DNA from: Klebsiella electrica
Lineage (GTDB): Bacteria; Pseudomonadota; Gammaproteobacteria; Enterobacterales; Enterobacteriaceae
DNA: 64,000 nt
Direction: 5' to 3'
Assembly: GCF_006711645.1 (NCBI RefSeq)
Contig: NZ_CP041249.1
Span: 28,371 to 92,370, forward strand
The translations under genes and the position numbers were made by a program. Positions 1 through 8,730 of this stretch are shown one piece after another; within the stretch, counting starts at the first letter, position 1; each line of letters begins with the position of its first letter. The notes below the pieces were generated by a model. It ran no database searches. It worked only from the letters and a program-made list of their open reading frames with translations, and was not told where the DNA came from.

Positions 1-1
1 C

Positions 2-235
2 ATGTTTGGCAGCTGCATCGATATCGATCCGGTGGCGGCGGATATGGCCTTCATCCAGCTTTCTCTGCTGGGTATTGCCGCCGAAGTGGTTACGGGCAAC
101 ACCCTGACGATGCAGTTCCGGCGGGTAAGATACACTCCCGTGTACTATCTCAATGACTTTGAAAAACGGCTGGCTGACCTGAACCGGTTCAGGGCGATGC
201 GGGACTTTATACGCGGGATACAGGAGGCTGCGTAA
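2..235 (+). CDS. C-terminal fragment of SAM-dependent DNA methyltransferase-like protein
   Basis: The window begins inside this gene; 77 residues to the stop are visible. The piece reads FGSCIDIDPVAADMAFIQL, resembling the motif I region (the acidic D-x-D that binds S-adenosylmethionine) of plasmid N6-adenine methyltransferase-like proteins found in F-like leading regions. The Met at base 2 is probably internal. The catalytic motif is not in the visible part, so activity cannot be judged. Family assignment rests on the SAM-binding stretch and on position upstream of the antirestriction gene. Confidence 0.6.
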   Translation: MFGSCIDIDPVAADMAFIQLSLLGIAAEVVTGNTLTMQFRRVRYTPVYYLNDFEKRLADLNRFRAMRDFIRGIQEAA

Positions 236-860
236 ATAACCGGAAGGGCAGGGGATAACCTGCCCGACTGCGGAAAAAAGGCCGCGCACCTGCGGTGCAG
301 ACTAATACCGGCTGCGCTACACGCCGCCCGCATTAGTCCGTCGCGGGTTTCTCTCTTCAGTATTATTTATTTGTCACTGTTATATTTCATCCGGCATCCT
401 GCTGTTTATCTCTTCTGGTATTTATCCTTTGCACTGAAAATAATAAATACTGGTCCGGGCGTCGTCCCTGCGGGACACGGCTGTCGTGAACAGAGCCAGC
501 AAGCTGTCTCTGCCCTGTCGGGCTTCCATCCTGACGCAAATTCAGAATCGCGCTTGCTGCATCCTTATCAGGATGCGCCGCTTTCACCGTGGCGATAAAT
601 ACACGCCACTCTGATGGCCGGAACGTGAATTCGATAAAGACCGAATTGACGCTCCGGGTTGTGTGCATGCTCAGCCCCGCGCTATATCGCCCGACATCAC
701 CTTTTCGCGGAGGGCGGCTTTTAGCATCCGCCGTGGTAAAAATAAAGGGGTGTATAAACGCTCCGCGCCCCTTTATTTTCTCCCCGTCGGCTGCAAATTG
801 CCCTTTGCCGCTCAGTGATGAAGTCGAACGATTTAATAATCCGCAAAGGAGAGATTCAGC
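236..860. other. non-coding leading-region segment
   Basis: About 620 bases without a convincing gene. Several short inverted repeats are visible (for example around 465-485 and 510-575) and one strong hairpin at 739-779. Leading regions of F-like plasmids carry folded single-stranded promoters used just after entry into the recipient; this stretch could do that, but the sequence alone does not prove it. Confidence 0.5.
739..779. terminator. bidirectional terminator-like hairpin
   Basis: A perfect 12-bp inverted repeat (arms 739-750 and 768-779, AAAATAAAGGGG and its complement) encloses a 17-nt loop. Each arm ends in an A/T run, so it could stop transcription in both directions. It lies between the methyltransferase end and klcA. 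Confidence 0.6.
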
Positions 861-1403
861 ATGCACACAATGAACGTCAACACCAACGTCAACACCGCCA
901 CTCGTGAATCAGACGAACAATTTAAAACAGACAAATATCTGCGTTATGCCGTCACCGATGGCGATGAACGTCTGGATTTTATCCCGGCCCTCTTTTTTAC
1001 ACCGTCAGCCGATAATATGGCAGCGAGCTGGTTACGCCAGCATTCGGATTATGATGGCGGATTCTGGTCTTACTGGATTATTCCGCAGGGTGTCGGCGGG
1101 AATATTACACCGAACCGCATTCAGTTCATCACCACGCAGACCGGGTACATTGCGCCGGAAGGAAAACAGTCTTACAGGATGCGCATCCCCGGAAATTATT
1201 TTGACGGTGATGTCAGCGCCGATGCAGCAGGAATTATTGCCACGCTGACGATAATGAACTGGCTGTCGTGGCAGGTGGCGGATATGGGGCCGGAATATGC
1301 CCGCGTCTGTAAACATCTGGTTTCCCGTCAGGATGCGCTGAAAGATTATATCAGCATTATTCATCATCCCGAACGGCATTTAATCTGGCGGGCGATTGAT
1401 TAA
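861..1403 (+). CDS. klcA: KlcA/ArdB-family antirestriction protein
   Basis: 180 residues. ArdB/KlcA proteins protect incoming plasmid DNA from type I restriction in the recipient without mimicking DNA. Family features seen are DERLDFIPALFF near residues 32-45, YDGGFWSYW near 63-72, the GNYFDGDVSADAAGIIATL block, and the C-terminal HPER...WRAID. It is longer than the usual ~140 residues because of an N-terminal extension rich in N and T. The start is set by a strong site (AAAGGAGAG about 7 bases before ATG). It lies in the leading region where such genes are expressed early after transfer. A bidirectional terminator follows. Confidence 0.85.
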   Translation: MHTMNVNTNVNTATRESDEQFKTDKYLRYAVTDGDERLDFIPALFFTPSADNMAASWLRQHSDYDGGFWSYWIIPQGVGGNITPNRIQFITTQTGYIAPEGKQSYRMRIPGNYFDGDVSADAAGIIATLTIMNWLSWQVADMGPEYARVCKHLVSRQDALKDYISIIHHPERHLIWRAID

Positions 1404-1418
1404 TCATACATCTGAAAA

Positions 1419-1442
1419 AAAGACCTCATTCATGAGGTCTTT
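1419..1442. terminator. bidirectional terminator between convergent genes
   Basis: An 11-bp perfect stem (1419-1429 with 1432-1442, AAAGACCTCAT) with a tiny loop and A/T runs on both sides. It separates klcA (plus) from the transglycosylase gene (minus) and slightly overlaps the latter's last codons. Confidence 0.8.
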
Positions 1443-1920
1443 CGTTTTTAACAGCCCGGGATTGTCCCGCGTTTTTATTTGCCTTGATGGCCCGATAGAC
1501 AGCTTCAATCTTTCTCGCATATGCCAGTCGCCGCATCGCCTGTCTGTCCGTTCTGCGGAATCCCGCGTTGTAGGCACCGACCGCCTCCCAGCTGACGCCC
1601 CACTTCTTAAACGCCAGCGCCAGATAATACGCACCGGTATAAATATTCAGGCAGGCATCCGTCAGAAGATGTTCCGGTTTAATACCGAACTCCGATAACC
1701 GGGCATGGTGCTGCGAATCGATTTGCATCAGTCCGGCACCGTATCCTGTTCCGGGATTTTTTCCGACAGCATCCACCACCCATTTCGATTCCTGCCATGA
1801 AATAGCCCGGAGCAGATCCGGATCAATCCGGTAATCCCGTCCCGCCAGATCAAAACAATCCGTGGCCCATGCATGCGTGGATATTAATAGCAGGGCAGCA
1901 AACGCCAGTTTTTTTCTCAA
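1426..1920 (-). CDS. lytic transglycosylase, orf169 / gene X type
   Basis: 164 residues with a cleavable signal peptide (residues 1-19, ending HAWA) and an SLT (lysozyme-like) domain: catalytic Glu44 in ISWQESKW, then [12 protein letters not shown] and AYNAG. It cleaves peptidoglycan locally to let the type IV secretion channel pass. In F the same gene sits on the other side of oriT and points away from traM, as here. The initiation codon is TTG (bases 1920-1918) after a GGGAG site; no ATG fits better. Confidence 0.9.
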   Translation of the reverse strand: MRKKLAFAALLLISTHAWATDCFDLAGRDYRIDPDLLRAISWQESKWVVDAVGKNPGTGYGAGLMQIDSQHHARLSEFGIKPEHLLTDACLNIYTGAYYLALAFKKWGVSWEAVGAYNAGFRRTDRQAMRRLAYARKIEAVYRAIKANKNAGQSRAVKNERPHE

Positions 1921-2018
1921 AAGACTCCCTCCGGGCCGATTCCTGTAAATACGTTAACCCAGACCAGAACCAGACTCAACAAATATGCACTCCTCACCAC
2001 AAAATCACCACACACTAC

Positions 2019-2036
2019 GCAAAATTGAAATTTTGC
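2019..2036. repeat. inverted repeat beside nic
   Basis: GCAAAATT-GA-AATTTTGC, an 8-bp perfect stem with a 2-nt centre about 10 bases from the predicted nick. In F the equivalent hairpin is bound by the TraI relaxase domain and used in termination of transfer. Confidence 0.8.
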
Positions 2037-2106
2037 AGATTTGTATTTTAGAACATGCAGTTATGAAAATAATAATGTGCAGTACATTATTTTAATGTGT
2101 AAAAGC

Positions 2107-2283
2107 GATTCGTATACGAATCTAAGGAGAGTCGTTAGTGAATTGCTCGCGATTCGGTAGAGACTATTTTTTTGAAAAACATTTATTTGCAAGCACCATG
2201 AATCTATATTAGATTCGTCAAAGAATGGATGGTGATTCGTGATGGGAGTCGTCATTTTATTGTGGTGAATCTAGTTGTGAATC
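2107..2283. promoter_or_regulatory. array of ten phased GANTC motifs (TraM binding sites)
   Basis: GANTC occurs at 2107, 2118, 2129, 2151, 2200, 2212, 2234, 2246, 2267 and 2279. Successive spacings are 11, 11, 22, 49, 12, 22, 12, 21 and 12 bases, so sites fall on one DNA face in two clusters. TraM of the F-like plasmid pED208 is known to recognise GANTC cooperatively; binding here by this TraM is inference. The array also covers the traM promoter region, fitting autoregulation. Confidence 0.75.
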
Positions 2284-2349
2284 GCACGAAAATGCATGGT
2301 TTTAGAATTAAGGTATTTGATTTGCATGTGAAGGTAAATAAGAGGGGAT

Positions 2350-2739
2350 ATGGCGAAAATCCAGGTTTACGTTAATGACAATGTTTCAGAAAAAATCAAT
2401 GCGATTGCAGTTCAGAGACGTGCGGAAGGGGCTAAAGAGAAAGATATTAGCTATTCCAGTATTGCATCTATGTTGCTTGAGCTTGGTTTGCGTGTCTATG
2501 AAGCCCAGTTGGAACGAAAAGAATCAGGGTTTAATCAGATGGCGTTCAACAGAGCTCTGCTTGAAAGCATGGTAAAAACACAGTTTACGGTAAATAAAGT
2601 TCTGGGGATAGAATGTCTGAGTCCTCATGTTAAAGATGATCCCAGGTGGCAATGGAAGGGTATGGTTCAAAATATCCAGGATGATGTTCAGGAAGTTATG
2701 CACACATTCTTTCCTGATGCGCAGGAGGAAGCGGAGTAA
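2350..2739 (+). CDS. traM: TraM relaxosome protein
   Basis: 129 residues. TraM is a tetrameric DNA-binding protein that links oriT to the coupling protein TraD. The N-terminal ribbon-helix-helix (MAKIQVYVNDNVSEKINAI) and the C-terminal tetramerisation part (SMLLELGLRVYEAQLERKES, then LGIECLSPHV) closely follow F TraM in order and length (127 in F). The RBS is weak (AAGAGGGGATATG). It lies immediately after the GANTC array, as expected for autoregulation. Confidence 0.95.
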   Translation: MAKIQVYVNDNVSEKINAIAVQRRAEGAKEKDISYSSIASMLLELGLRVYEAQLERKESGFNQMAFNRALLESMVKTQFTVNKVLGIECLSPHVKDDPRWQWKGMVQNIQDDVQEVMHTFFPDAQEEAE

Positions 2740-2904
2740 TAGCATCAGAATTTTCGTATAGAGTGTCTTGTTGAATTGAATTTGAGTTTTCTTTATTTAA
2801 AGTGAACGATTATTCTTTTCTTCTTTAATTATTCAGGATAAAGATCTGGCTTTATTGGATGACTTTATAGGTGCAGGGTTTTATAATTTATAGGCAGTTT
2901 AAAA

Positions 2905-2986
2905 TTTGAGAAACATTGGTGTAGAGAGATAGACCCTCTCTACACCAACTATCCATAGAAACCTTCTAAGGAGGCACCTATGTGTG
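2905..2986 (-). ncRNA. finP: FinP antisense RNA against traJ leader
   Basis: About 80 nt complementary to the traJ leader. Reading the minus strand, the first stem-loop (CATAG/CTATG outer stem, 2978-2982 with 2954-2958) covers the traJ Shine-Dalgarno AAGGAGG and the start codon. The second is a perfect 13-bp stem (2936-2948 with 2916-2928) with a 7-nt loop, followed by a U-rich tail. This is the FinP architecture; FinO stabilises it and promotes pairing with traJ mRNA. Ends are estimated. Confidence 0.75.
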
Positions 2987-3684
2987 CGATGGATCGTAGT
3001 GGTGATGACACCTTAAGTCAATCGGTAAGGGATGCTCTTTCTCACATAAAAGCACTGTATCATGCTTCTCCAGTATCCGTTTGTGTCAGAAATGACCGCC
3101 ATGAAACGGTATATTCTAATGATTCATTTCAGCAAGTTTATGATTTTTTCCAGACTGAAACTGATAATACTTTATTTGATGTAGGTGAAGTTAAGTTAGA
3201 GTACGTTCTCTCTCAATTTGAATTTGATTGCATGTCTTTAGGTAAAGGTTGTGTGTTATGTAAAAACTTCTCTTGCGGCAAATACAATTTCCAGGTGCGC
3301 ATGGAATGTATCTTTATTGAAGGTGAGTGTATCTATGTTTTGTGGCAAATTAATTTGTTAATTCAGATTCCTCTATCGAACAAATTGGTTAAATCAAAAA
3401 CTCAATTGAAAGATGATATCGATTTTGAGGTGGTGATTTCAAAAATCCCCACTAGAAATCTAGAGTCATTATCATTTTCTATCTTAGGGTTTACATATAT
3501 GGAAGCTGCAGTCTATGTGGAACTTCCAGCTTCAACTGTAAGGAAAAGGGTTGAAAAATCTCGGGAGATAATTAAAGAGGTCTTCCCATCCTATGAAATT
3601 TTCATTAAGTACATATATAAAACTAAAAGAATATTTTTCTTTGTGGATTATGTTTCCGAAAAAATAAGTGTTAAAAAAGTGTAA
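2980..3684 (+). CDS. traJ: TraJ transcriptional activator of the tra operon
   Basis: 234 residues (F TraJ is 229). Residues about 20-130 form a PAS-like sensor domain (ASPVSVCVRNDRHETVYSND) and the C-terminal region carries a helix-turn-helix (GFTYMEAAVYVELPASTVRKR). TraJ relieves H-NS silencing at the traY promoter. Translation is controlled by FinP, which covers the strong SD AAGGAGG at 2968-2974. Five cysteines cluster near residues 83-110 (FDCMSLGKGCVLCKNFSCGKY), an unusual cysteine-rich patch worth noting. The gene is AT-rich relative to the tra genes downstream, as is usual for this poorly conserved regulator. Confidence 0.85.
   Translation: MCAMDRSGDDTLSQSVRDALSHIKALYHASPVSVCVRNDRHETVYSNDSFQQVYDFFQTETDNTLFDVGEVKLEYVLSQFEFDCMSLGKGCVLCKNFSCGKYNFQVRMECIFIEGECIYVLWQINLLIQIPLSNKLVKSKTQLKDDIDFEVVISKIPTRNLESLSFSILGFTYMEAAVYVELPASTVRKRVEKSREIIKEVFPSYEIFIKYIYKTKRIFFFVDYVSEKISVKKV
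2993..3021 (-). promoter_or_regulatory. finP promoter
   Basis: On the minus strand TTGACT (3021-3016) and TACGAT (2998-2993) are separated by 17 bases, placing the FinP start near 2985. The promoter lies inside the first codons of traJ, as in F. Confidence 0.65.
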
Positions 3685-3768
3685 ATAAAAGAGGGGAGTT
3701 TCTACCCTTCCATTCATATGGGTATCTGTGTAATGATTTGTCTAACAGATTTCTTGACGGAGAATTTC

Positions 3769-3969
3769 ATGTCAAACAGATATCCCAGTAACGGAAACAA
3801 AACTCTTGTTTCCGTTTACCTTGATGATGCCACTCATGATGTTTTAGTTAGTGCCAAGAATCGGAGTGGCAGAACTAAATCAACTGAAGTAGCGATGCGT
3901 CTTAAAGATCATCTCAGACGCTTCCCAAACTATATTTTTTCTGAGCAACTCGATGAAGGAGGTAAGTAA
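3769..3969 (+). CDS. traY: TraY oriT-binding protein
   Basis: 66 residues from ATG 3769 (GACGGAG site upstream); an earlier in-frame ATG at 3718 has no RBS. The protein is a single ribbon-helix-helix unit (TLVSVYLDDATHDVLVSAKNR ... STEVAMRLKDHL), like the R100-type TraY, whereas F TraY is a tandem duplication. TraY binds oriT near nic, helps relaxosome formation and acts at its own promoter. Confidence 0.85.
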   Translation: MSNRYPSNGNKTLVSVYLDDATHDVLVSAKNRSGRTKSTEVAMRLKDHLRRFPNYIFSEQLDEGGK

Positions 3970-4039
3970 CAAACTAATTGATTATGAGCAGATGTGGATT
4001 TTTTAACTAACGTATACATTCTCTTTAAAGGAAATAAAT

Positions 4040-4408
4040 ATGAATGCTGTATTAAGTGTTCAGGGAAATGCTTTCTCTGAAGAAACCAAACCGTCTTTTC
4101 TGCCACGCGTTTTCAATAAAAAGACAGCGCTGAAAGTGACCAAGGCTGCGCTGCCGTTGGCAGTTCTGGCATCGTTCTTCCCGGACGTTGCTATGGCCAC
4201 CACCACCGCAACAGACCTGATGAAATCCGGTGATACCACCGTGAAAGGCACCTTCGGCAAGTCTTCCAGCGTGGTCAAATGGGTTGTTCTGGCTGAAGTT
4301 ATCGCGGGCGGCATCATGTATATGATGACCAAAAACGTGAAGTTCCTGTTTGGCTTCGCCATCATTTCGACCTTTATTACCGTCGGTATGTCGGTCGCAG
4401 GTTACTAA
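4040..4408 (+). CDS. traA: TraA propilin
   Basis: 122 residues. A long leader ends at AMA (residues 51-53), probable leader peptidase site, giving a mature pilin of 69 residues starting [11 protein letters not shown]. The mature part has the two F-pilin hydrophobic helices ([19 protein letters not shown] and [18 protein letters not shown]) and the conserved TKNVKF turn. TraQ is its membrane chaperone and TraX its modifying enzyme; both are encoded downstream. F pilin starts with Ala, this one with Thr, as in pED208. Confidence 0.95.
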   Translation: MNAVLSVQGNAFSEETKPSFLPRVFNKKTALKVTKAALPLAVLASFFPDVAMATTTATDLMKSGDTTVKGTFGKSSSVVKWVVLAEVIAGGIMYMMTKNVKFLFGFAIISTFITVGMSVAGY

Positions 4409-4421
4409 CAGGATAAAGGTG

Positions 4422-4727
4422 ATGACGGGAGACGAATTAAAGAAATACCGTTTCCCGGAAACACTGACAAACCAGTCCCGCTGGTTTGGTTTATATCTCG
4501 ATGAGCTTATCCCGGCCGTCATTTGCCTCGGCTGGGGTTTCTGGACCAGTAAGTTCCTCTTTGGTATAGCTGCAGCGGTACTGGTTTTCTGGGGTATTAA
4601 GAAACTCAAAAAAGGGCGGGGCAGTACCTGGTTGCGCGACCTTATTTACTGGTATCTGCCGACATCCCTTCTTAAAGGATTTTTTCACGATATCCCGGAC
4701 TCCTGTTTCCGGCAGTGGATTAAATAA
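4422..4727 (+). CDS. traL: TraL pilus assembly protein
   Basis: 101 residues from ATG 4422 (ACAGGATAAAGGTG site before it), 13 bases after traA. Small inner-membrane protein with two hydrophobic segments ([13 protein letters not shown] and [13 protein letters not shown]), TrbD/VirB3-like, needed for F pilus assembly. Length equals the family norm (91-104). Confidence 0.9.
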   Translation: MTGDELKKYRFPETLTNQSRWFGLYLDELIPAVICLGWGFWTSKFLFGIAAAVLVFWGIKKLKKGRGSTWLRDLIYWYLPTSLLKGFFHDIPDSCFRQWIK

Positions 4728-4745
4728 AACAGTGGGGAATAACAC

Positions 4746-5312
4746 ATGGAACATGGCGCCCGACTCAGCACCTCGCGTGTCATTGCGCTGGGATATATCT
4801 GTATGGGGACAGTCCTTCTTCTCAGTCTGTCTACCAATATCATTCTGGGGATTAATAACTACCGCCTTCAGAACGAACAGAAGGTGGCGGTTACTCCCAT
4901 GCTGTTCAATGCGCCTTTCGCTGTTTCTCAGAATCAGGCGGACGCTTCTTATCTTGAACAACTGGGCATGAGCTTTATTGCATTACGTCTGAATGTCACG
5001 CCGGAAACGGTCGACGCCCAGCATCAACAACTGCTCCGGTATGTATTACCTGCCTCACAGAACAGTCTTAAGGTCCAGCTGGCTGAAGATGCGAAGCGGA
5101 TAAAAGACAATAACGTGAACTCCACTTTTTATATGACGTCTGTTCGTGCGTATCCGGCAGAAAATCGGGTGGATTACCGTGGAGAACTGAAAACCTGGAT
5201 AGGGGATTCTGCGCCCTACAGTGAAATTAAAAGTTACGTCCTGCAGTTTAATCGTGTTGATGGTGTCAGCTGGCTGGCGCGTTTTGGAGAAATAAATAAT
5301 GAAAAAAATTAA
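4746..5312 (+). CDS. traE: TraE, VirB5/TraE-like pilus assembly protein
   Basis: 188 residues, same as F TraE. One N-terminal transmembrane helix ([21 protein letters not shown]) and a periplasmic domain; structurally a VirB8-like component of the F-type channel core. Overlaps traK by 14 bases, suggesting coupled translation. Confidence 0.92.
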   Translation: MEHGARLSTSRVIALGYICMGTVLLLSLSTNIILGINNYRLQNEQKVAVTPMLFNAPFAVSQNQADASYLEQLGMSFIALRLNVTPETVDAQHQQLLRYVLPASQNSLKVQLAEDAKRIKDNNVNSTFYMTSVRAYPAENRVDYRGELKTWIGDSAPYSEIKSYVLQFNRVDGVSWLARFGEINNEKN

Positions 5313-6033
5313 CCCGTTATTTATCTCCGGTTGCCTGTTTTTTTCGCTACCTGCGATATCGGCTACCCTCAGCGGTACGCTGGCTCCGACTGTTGTACCC
5401 CTGGCCAACGGCGGACAGGCAAACATCGCTGTCAGCAACACAGACCCAAACCTCTTCACGGTACCAGGAGACCGGATCACCGCCATTAACAGTCTGGATG
5501 GCGGGCTGACGAACCAGGAGCAGACCGACAGTGGCGGTGCGATCCTTGCTACGGTCAGCAAGAAACCATTCACGTTTATTGTGGAAACAGAGCGCGGCCT
5601 CAACTTTTCTGTCCGTGCGGTGCCGCGTGCCGGAGTGGGCCGGACTATCCAGCTGGTATCCGAGCTCACTGGCACGCCCGGGCCGGCTAAATCATGGGAG
5701 GAATCCAACCCGTATGAAAGCGTTCTTGTTTCGCTGAACCGCGCTGTTCGCCAGGGTCAGATCCCTGATGAATACCAGTCCATCCCTGTCACATCAGAAG
5801 TGTTATCCGTGCCTGCCGGCCTTCGCGCCACGGCGGCCCGGGTCTGGACCGGTCACCATCTTAAAGTTGTTCTGTACAACGTTGAAAATGTAACGCTGTC
5901 GGCGCGAAACATCCGGGAAAGCGATTTCTGGCAGGCGGGAACGCGCGCCATCATGCTCAGTGGCTCCGCGAGTCAGCTGGTTGGCGGTGGTCGCATGCAG
6001 GTCTGGATCACCACGGCAGAGGAGTCACGTTGA
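5299..6033 (+). CDS. traK: TraK outer-membrane-complex protein (VirB9-like)
   Basis: 244 residues (F 242). Signal peptide residues 1-21 (ends PAISA) followed by the TraK secretin-like domain. TraK forms with TraV and TraB the envelope-spanning core complex. ATG preceded by TTGGAGAAATAA. Its stop overlaps the traB start (TGATG). Confidence 0.92.
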   Translation: MKKINPLFISGCLFFSLPAISATLSGTLAPTVVPLANGGQANIAVSNTDPNLFTVPGDRITAINSLDGGLTNQEQTDSGGAILATVSKKPFTFIVETERGLNFSVRAVPRAGVGRTIQLVSELTGTPGPAKSWEESNPYESVLVSLNRAVRQGQIPDEYQSIPVTSEVLSVPAGLRATAARVWTGHHLKVVLYNVENVTLSARNIRESDFWQAGTRAIMLSGSASQLVGGGRMQVWITTAEESR

Positions 6034-7457
6034 TGGCCAACTTTAATACGCTAATCAAACGTAAACAGTATCTCTGGCTGGTCCTCATTCTTGTCGGTGG
6101 TGCATGTGCGATTGCTGGCGGGATGTATCTGTCCGATCTGAATCTGAGTTCAGAAGAAGAAGCCCCCGTACAGGGTGAACCGGCGCCGGACATGACCGGG
6201 GTGGTGGACAGCCAGTTCAACAGTAAGGTGGAGCAACATGCGACCACGGAAATGCAGGCCACTGCAGCAGATCTGAATAAGCGCTTTGGCGCCCTGCAGG
6301 GGGAAGTGGATTTGCTCAGTAAAGCGCGCAGCGCAGACCAGATCCGTATCGACAAACTCAGCAATGAAAATGTGGCCATGCAGGAGCAACTGAAGACGCT
6401 GGGCGTGAAACCGGCCGTGTCTGGCGGCGAGCCTGCGCCTTCGCCACCCTCGCCGCCGCCGGGACCGGAAGGGGAGCCGCAGCCGGCAAATTTCCCCGCG
6501 CAGTCTGGTGGTGCAGTCCCTCCGCCAACAGCGTTCTATCCTGGCAATGGCACCGTGCAGGCTCCACAGGTTAGCTATCAGTCCGTACCGGTACCGAACC
6601 AGATACAGCGCAAAACGTTCAGCTATGACCGCGGTAAGAAAACGAAGTCACTGCCCTACATTCCGTCAGGCAGCTTTGCCAAAAGCAAGCTGATCGAAGG
6701 TGCTGATGCCAACGCTTCCGTTACCGGGAATGAATCAACCGTACCGATGTCGCTGAGAATTATTGGGCATGTGGAAATGCCGAACAGCAAAACCTATGAC
6801 CTGACAGGTTGCTTTGTCGGCCTCGAAGCCTGGGGGGACGTATCGAGTGAGCGCGCCATCGTTCGCACCCGCAATATCAGCTGTATCAAAGGCGACAAAA
6901 CTATCGACCAGCCGATAGCCGGGCACGTCTCCTTCATGGGCAAGAATGGCATAAAAGGGGAAGTGGTGATGCGTAACGGAAAAATCCTCGGCTGGGCCTG
7001 GGGGGCAGGCTTTGTTGAAGGGATTGGTCAGGGGATTGAGCGAGCTTCGCAGCCAGCTGTTGGTCTGGGTGCCACAGCCTCCGTTGGCGCCGGTGATGTC
7101 CTGAAAATGGGGATTGGCGGCGGATCATCGAAAGCGGCACAGACGTTAGGCGATTACTACATCAAACGCGCTGAGCAGTATCACGCGGTGATCCCGATCG
7201 GTGCGGGCAACGAAGTCACCATAGTGTTTCAGGACGGTTTCCAGCTGAAAACTATTGAGGAGCTTGAAGCGGAGAAAAATGGACAACAGCAGGCGCAGAA
7301 CCCGCAGCAACCCGAACAACCTGAGAGCAGGTCACAGCAATCCGGCGGGAACCTGAATGGTTTTAATACCGATGAGATGCTGAAGAAGCTGGGCAAACTT
7401 GACCCGCATCAGTTCTCGCCGGGAGCCATGTCGGGGGGCGAAAACTCAGGTCAGTAA
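6033..7457 (+). CDS. traB: TraB core-complex scaffold (VirB10-like)
   Basis: 474 residues from the ATG that overlaps the traK stop (a TTG just upstream is less likely). N-terminal membrane anchor (YLWLVLILVGGACAIAGGMYL), a predicted coiled coil (about 70-125), a proline-rich spacer (GEPAPSPPSPPPGPEGEP) that spans the periplasm, and the C-terminal VirB10-type beta domain ending before a Q-rich tail. TraB links the inner and outer membranes in the channel. Confidence 0.93.
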   Translation: MANFNTLIKRKQYLWLVLILVGGACAIAGGMYLSDLNLSSEEEAPVQGEPAPDMTGVVDSQFNSKVEQHATTEMQATAADLNKRFGALQGEVDLLSKARSADQIRIDKLSNENVAMQEQLKTLGVKPAVSGGEPAPSPPSPPPGPEGEPQPANFPAQSGGAVPPPTAFYPGNGTVQAPQVSYQSVPVPNQIQRKTFSYDRGKKTKSLPYIPSGSFAKSKLIEGADANASVTGNESTVPMSLRIIGHVEMPNSKTYDLTGCFVGLEAWGDVSSERAIVRTRNISCIKGDKTIDQPIAGHVSFMGKNGIKGEVVMRNGKILGWAWGAGFVEGIGQGIERASQPAVGLGATASVGAGDVLKMGIGGGSSKAAQTLGDYYIKRAEQYHAVIPIGAGNEVTIVFQDGFQLKTIEELEAEKNGQQQAQNPQQPEQPESRSQQSGGNLNGFNTDEMLKKLGKLDPHQFSPGAMSGGENSGQ

Positions 7458-7519
7458 GTCAGGGCATGAACAAGGGTTAATCACCATAAATAACCCACCA
7501 GGAATATAAAGGGGAATAC

Positions 7520-8089
7520 ATGAAGGAATTAATACTGTTAATTCCTCTGGGCAGCGCTTTGCTCTTAACCGGGTGCGCGGGCACAGAGTCCGATTTTGAA
7601 TGTAATGCCACAACATCCGATACCTGTATGACGATGGAGCAGGCGAATGAGAAAGCAAAAGCCCTGGAGGAACACGCATCAGCAAAGCCGGCTGCGGCAG
7701 GGTTGCCACGACTGGCTGACGGAAATTTCAGGACGTCTTCGCCAAACTCATACCCGCTGCCGCCGCAGCCAGTCATTAAACCGGTGCGAAATACTGCGCC
7801 CGCTGTGACGGTGAGCAATAAATCCGGGTTCCTGAATACGGTACCGGTCAATCATGATGACGTCCTGAGAACCCGGACTGCTCCGGTATATATCAGGCCG
7901 GTTAGTGTTGGTACCTATACCTCTCCGTCTACGGTACCCGGTAATTATCCAAGGCCGCTAAGAAAGGGTGAGCAAACAGCATCATTATGGATAGCGCCTT
8001 ACGTTGATTCTGAGGATGTCTATCACCAGCCCACAACGGTTGTATTTGTTGTTACACCATCGGCGTGGGGCCAGCCCCGCATTAACTAA
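7520..8089 (+). CDS. traV: TraV lipoprotein
   Basis: 189 residues. Lipobox LLLTGC with acylated Cys19, then a short cysteine-containing segment and a Pro/Thr-rich body. TraV is the outer-membrane VirB7-like lipoprotein that anchors the TraK/TraB ring. RBS AAAGGGG upstream. No traP gene is present between traB and traV, unlike F. Confidence 0.88.
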   Translation: MKELILLIPLGSALLLTGCAGTESDFECNATTSDTCMTMEQANEKAKALEEHASAKPAAAGLPRLADGNFRTSSPNSYPLPPQPVIKPVRNTAPAVTVSNKSGFLNTVPVNHDDVLRTRTAPVYIRPVSVGTYTSPSTVPGNYPRPLRKGEQTASLWIAPYVDSEDVYHQPTTVVFVVTPSAWGQPRIN

Positions 8090-8202
8090 TTAGCAGCGCC
8101 GTTAATGGCGCTGTGAATACTGAATTAATACCGGATTTAAAACGAGTGCCCTGTGCGTTGAAAGGGATGGGCGGTAGCGTGTTTTTTCTTCTGGAGAGCA
8201 TT

Positions 8203-8481
8203 ATGGGTAATGATAACGTTTTAAACTTCTTTTGTTGCCTGACTGGCGTGTTGATAATTGCTTTATTAATTTACAAGGAATCTTTACCCAGCGATGATGA
8301 CTTAATTAGGGACGGTAAATACTGGTCGACTGACTGCACCCTGAAGGAGGTTGATATTCCTACCGGCTTTTTAACCAGTAACATTAACCGACTGGATTGT
8401 TCAGGTATTGTTGTTAATGTCGCGACGGACAGGTACGACATGGCCATATCTGCTTATGACAAATCCAAAAATCAGGAGTGA
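8203..8481 (+). CDS. small membrane protein, paralogue of the 8727 gene
   Basis: 92 residues from ATG 8203 (CTGGAGAGC site); an upstream ATG at 8113 lacks an RBS. One N-terminal helix (LNFFCCLTGVLIIALLIY), then an outward domain with DGKYWSTDCTLKEVDIPTG and NRLDCSGIVVNV. That block is repeated in the protein at 8727, so the two are duplicates. Two Cys in the presumed periplasmic part could pair. Function unknown; it sits where F has traP/trbD/trbG/traR. Confidence 0.7.
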   Translation: MGNDNVLNFFCCLTGVLIIALLIYKESLPSDDDLIRDGKYWSTDCTLKEVDIPTGFLTSNINRLDCSGIVVNVATDRYDMAISAYDKSKNQE

Positions 8482-8487
8482 TACAGG

Positions 8488-8730
8488 ATGATTAACTTTA
8501 TAGACTTTCCTGGCGATAAAGAGAGTTCATTCTTTATCTCTCGTGATGAAACGCAAGCCACTGCTGATATGAATGAATGGATTGGAAGTCATGCAATTTC
8601 AATAATCTCGATTGAGACGATAGTGAAAGAATATCATTTTATTTGCATCAGACTCTGGTACTGCATTGAAATCAAAACCAGTGAGTCTTTGAACGATGCG
8701 ATGGACTCTATACACCGGGGTGGGAAATGA
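8488..8730 (+). CDS. hypothetical 80-residue protein
   Basis: Unrecognised. It is predicted soluble, beginning MINFIDFPGDKESSFFIS with a TADMNEWIG segment. It has an RBS (ATACAGGATG context), starts 6 bases after the previous stop and overlaps the next start by 4 bases, so it is co-translated in the tra operon. Confidence 0.6.
   Translation: MINFIDFPGDKESSFFISRDETQATADMNEWIGSHAISIISIETIVKEYHFICIRLWYCIEIKTSESLNDAMDSIHRGGK

Larger units (their letters stand above)
1964..2340. other. oriT: origin of transfer (oriT) region
   Basis: The sequence CACCACAAAATCACCACACAC at 1996-2016 followed by TACGC and the inverted repeat at 2019-2036 matches the layout of F oriT. By alignment with F nic, TraI should nick the minus strand opposite the junction 2009/2010 (minus strand reads GTGTGT, nick, GGTGATTTT). 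The rest, to traM, holds the phased GANTC sites. The nick position is inferred from homology, not shown directly. Confidence 0.85.

Noticed and set aside
387..866. 159-codon minus-strand frame in the leading region
   Set aside because: No RBS, runs through the terminator hairpin and overlaps the klcA start and its Shine-Dalgarno; looks like a chance frame in folded non-coding DNA.
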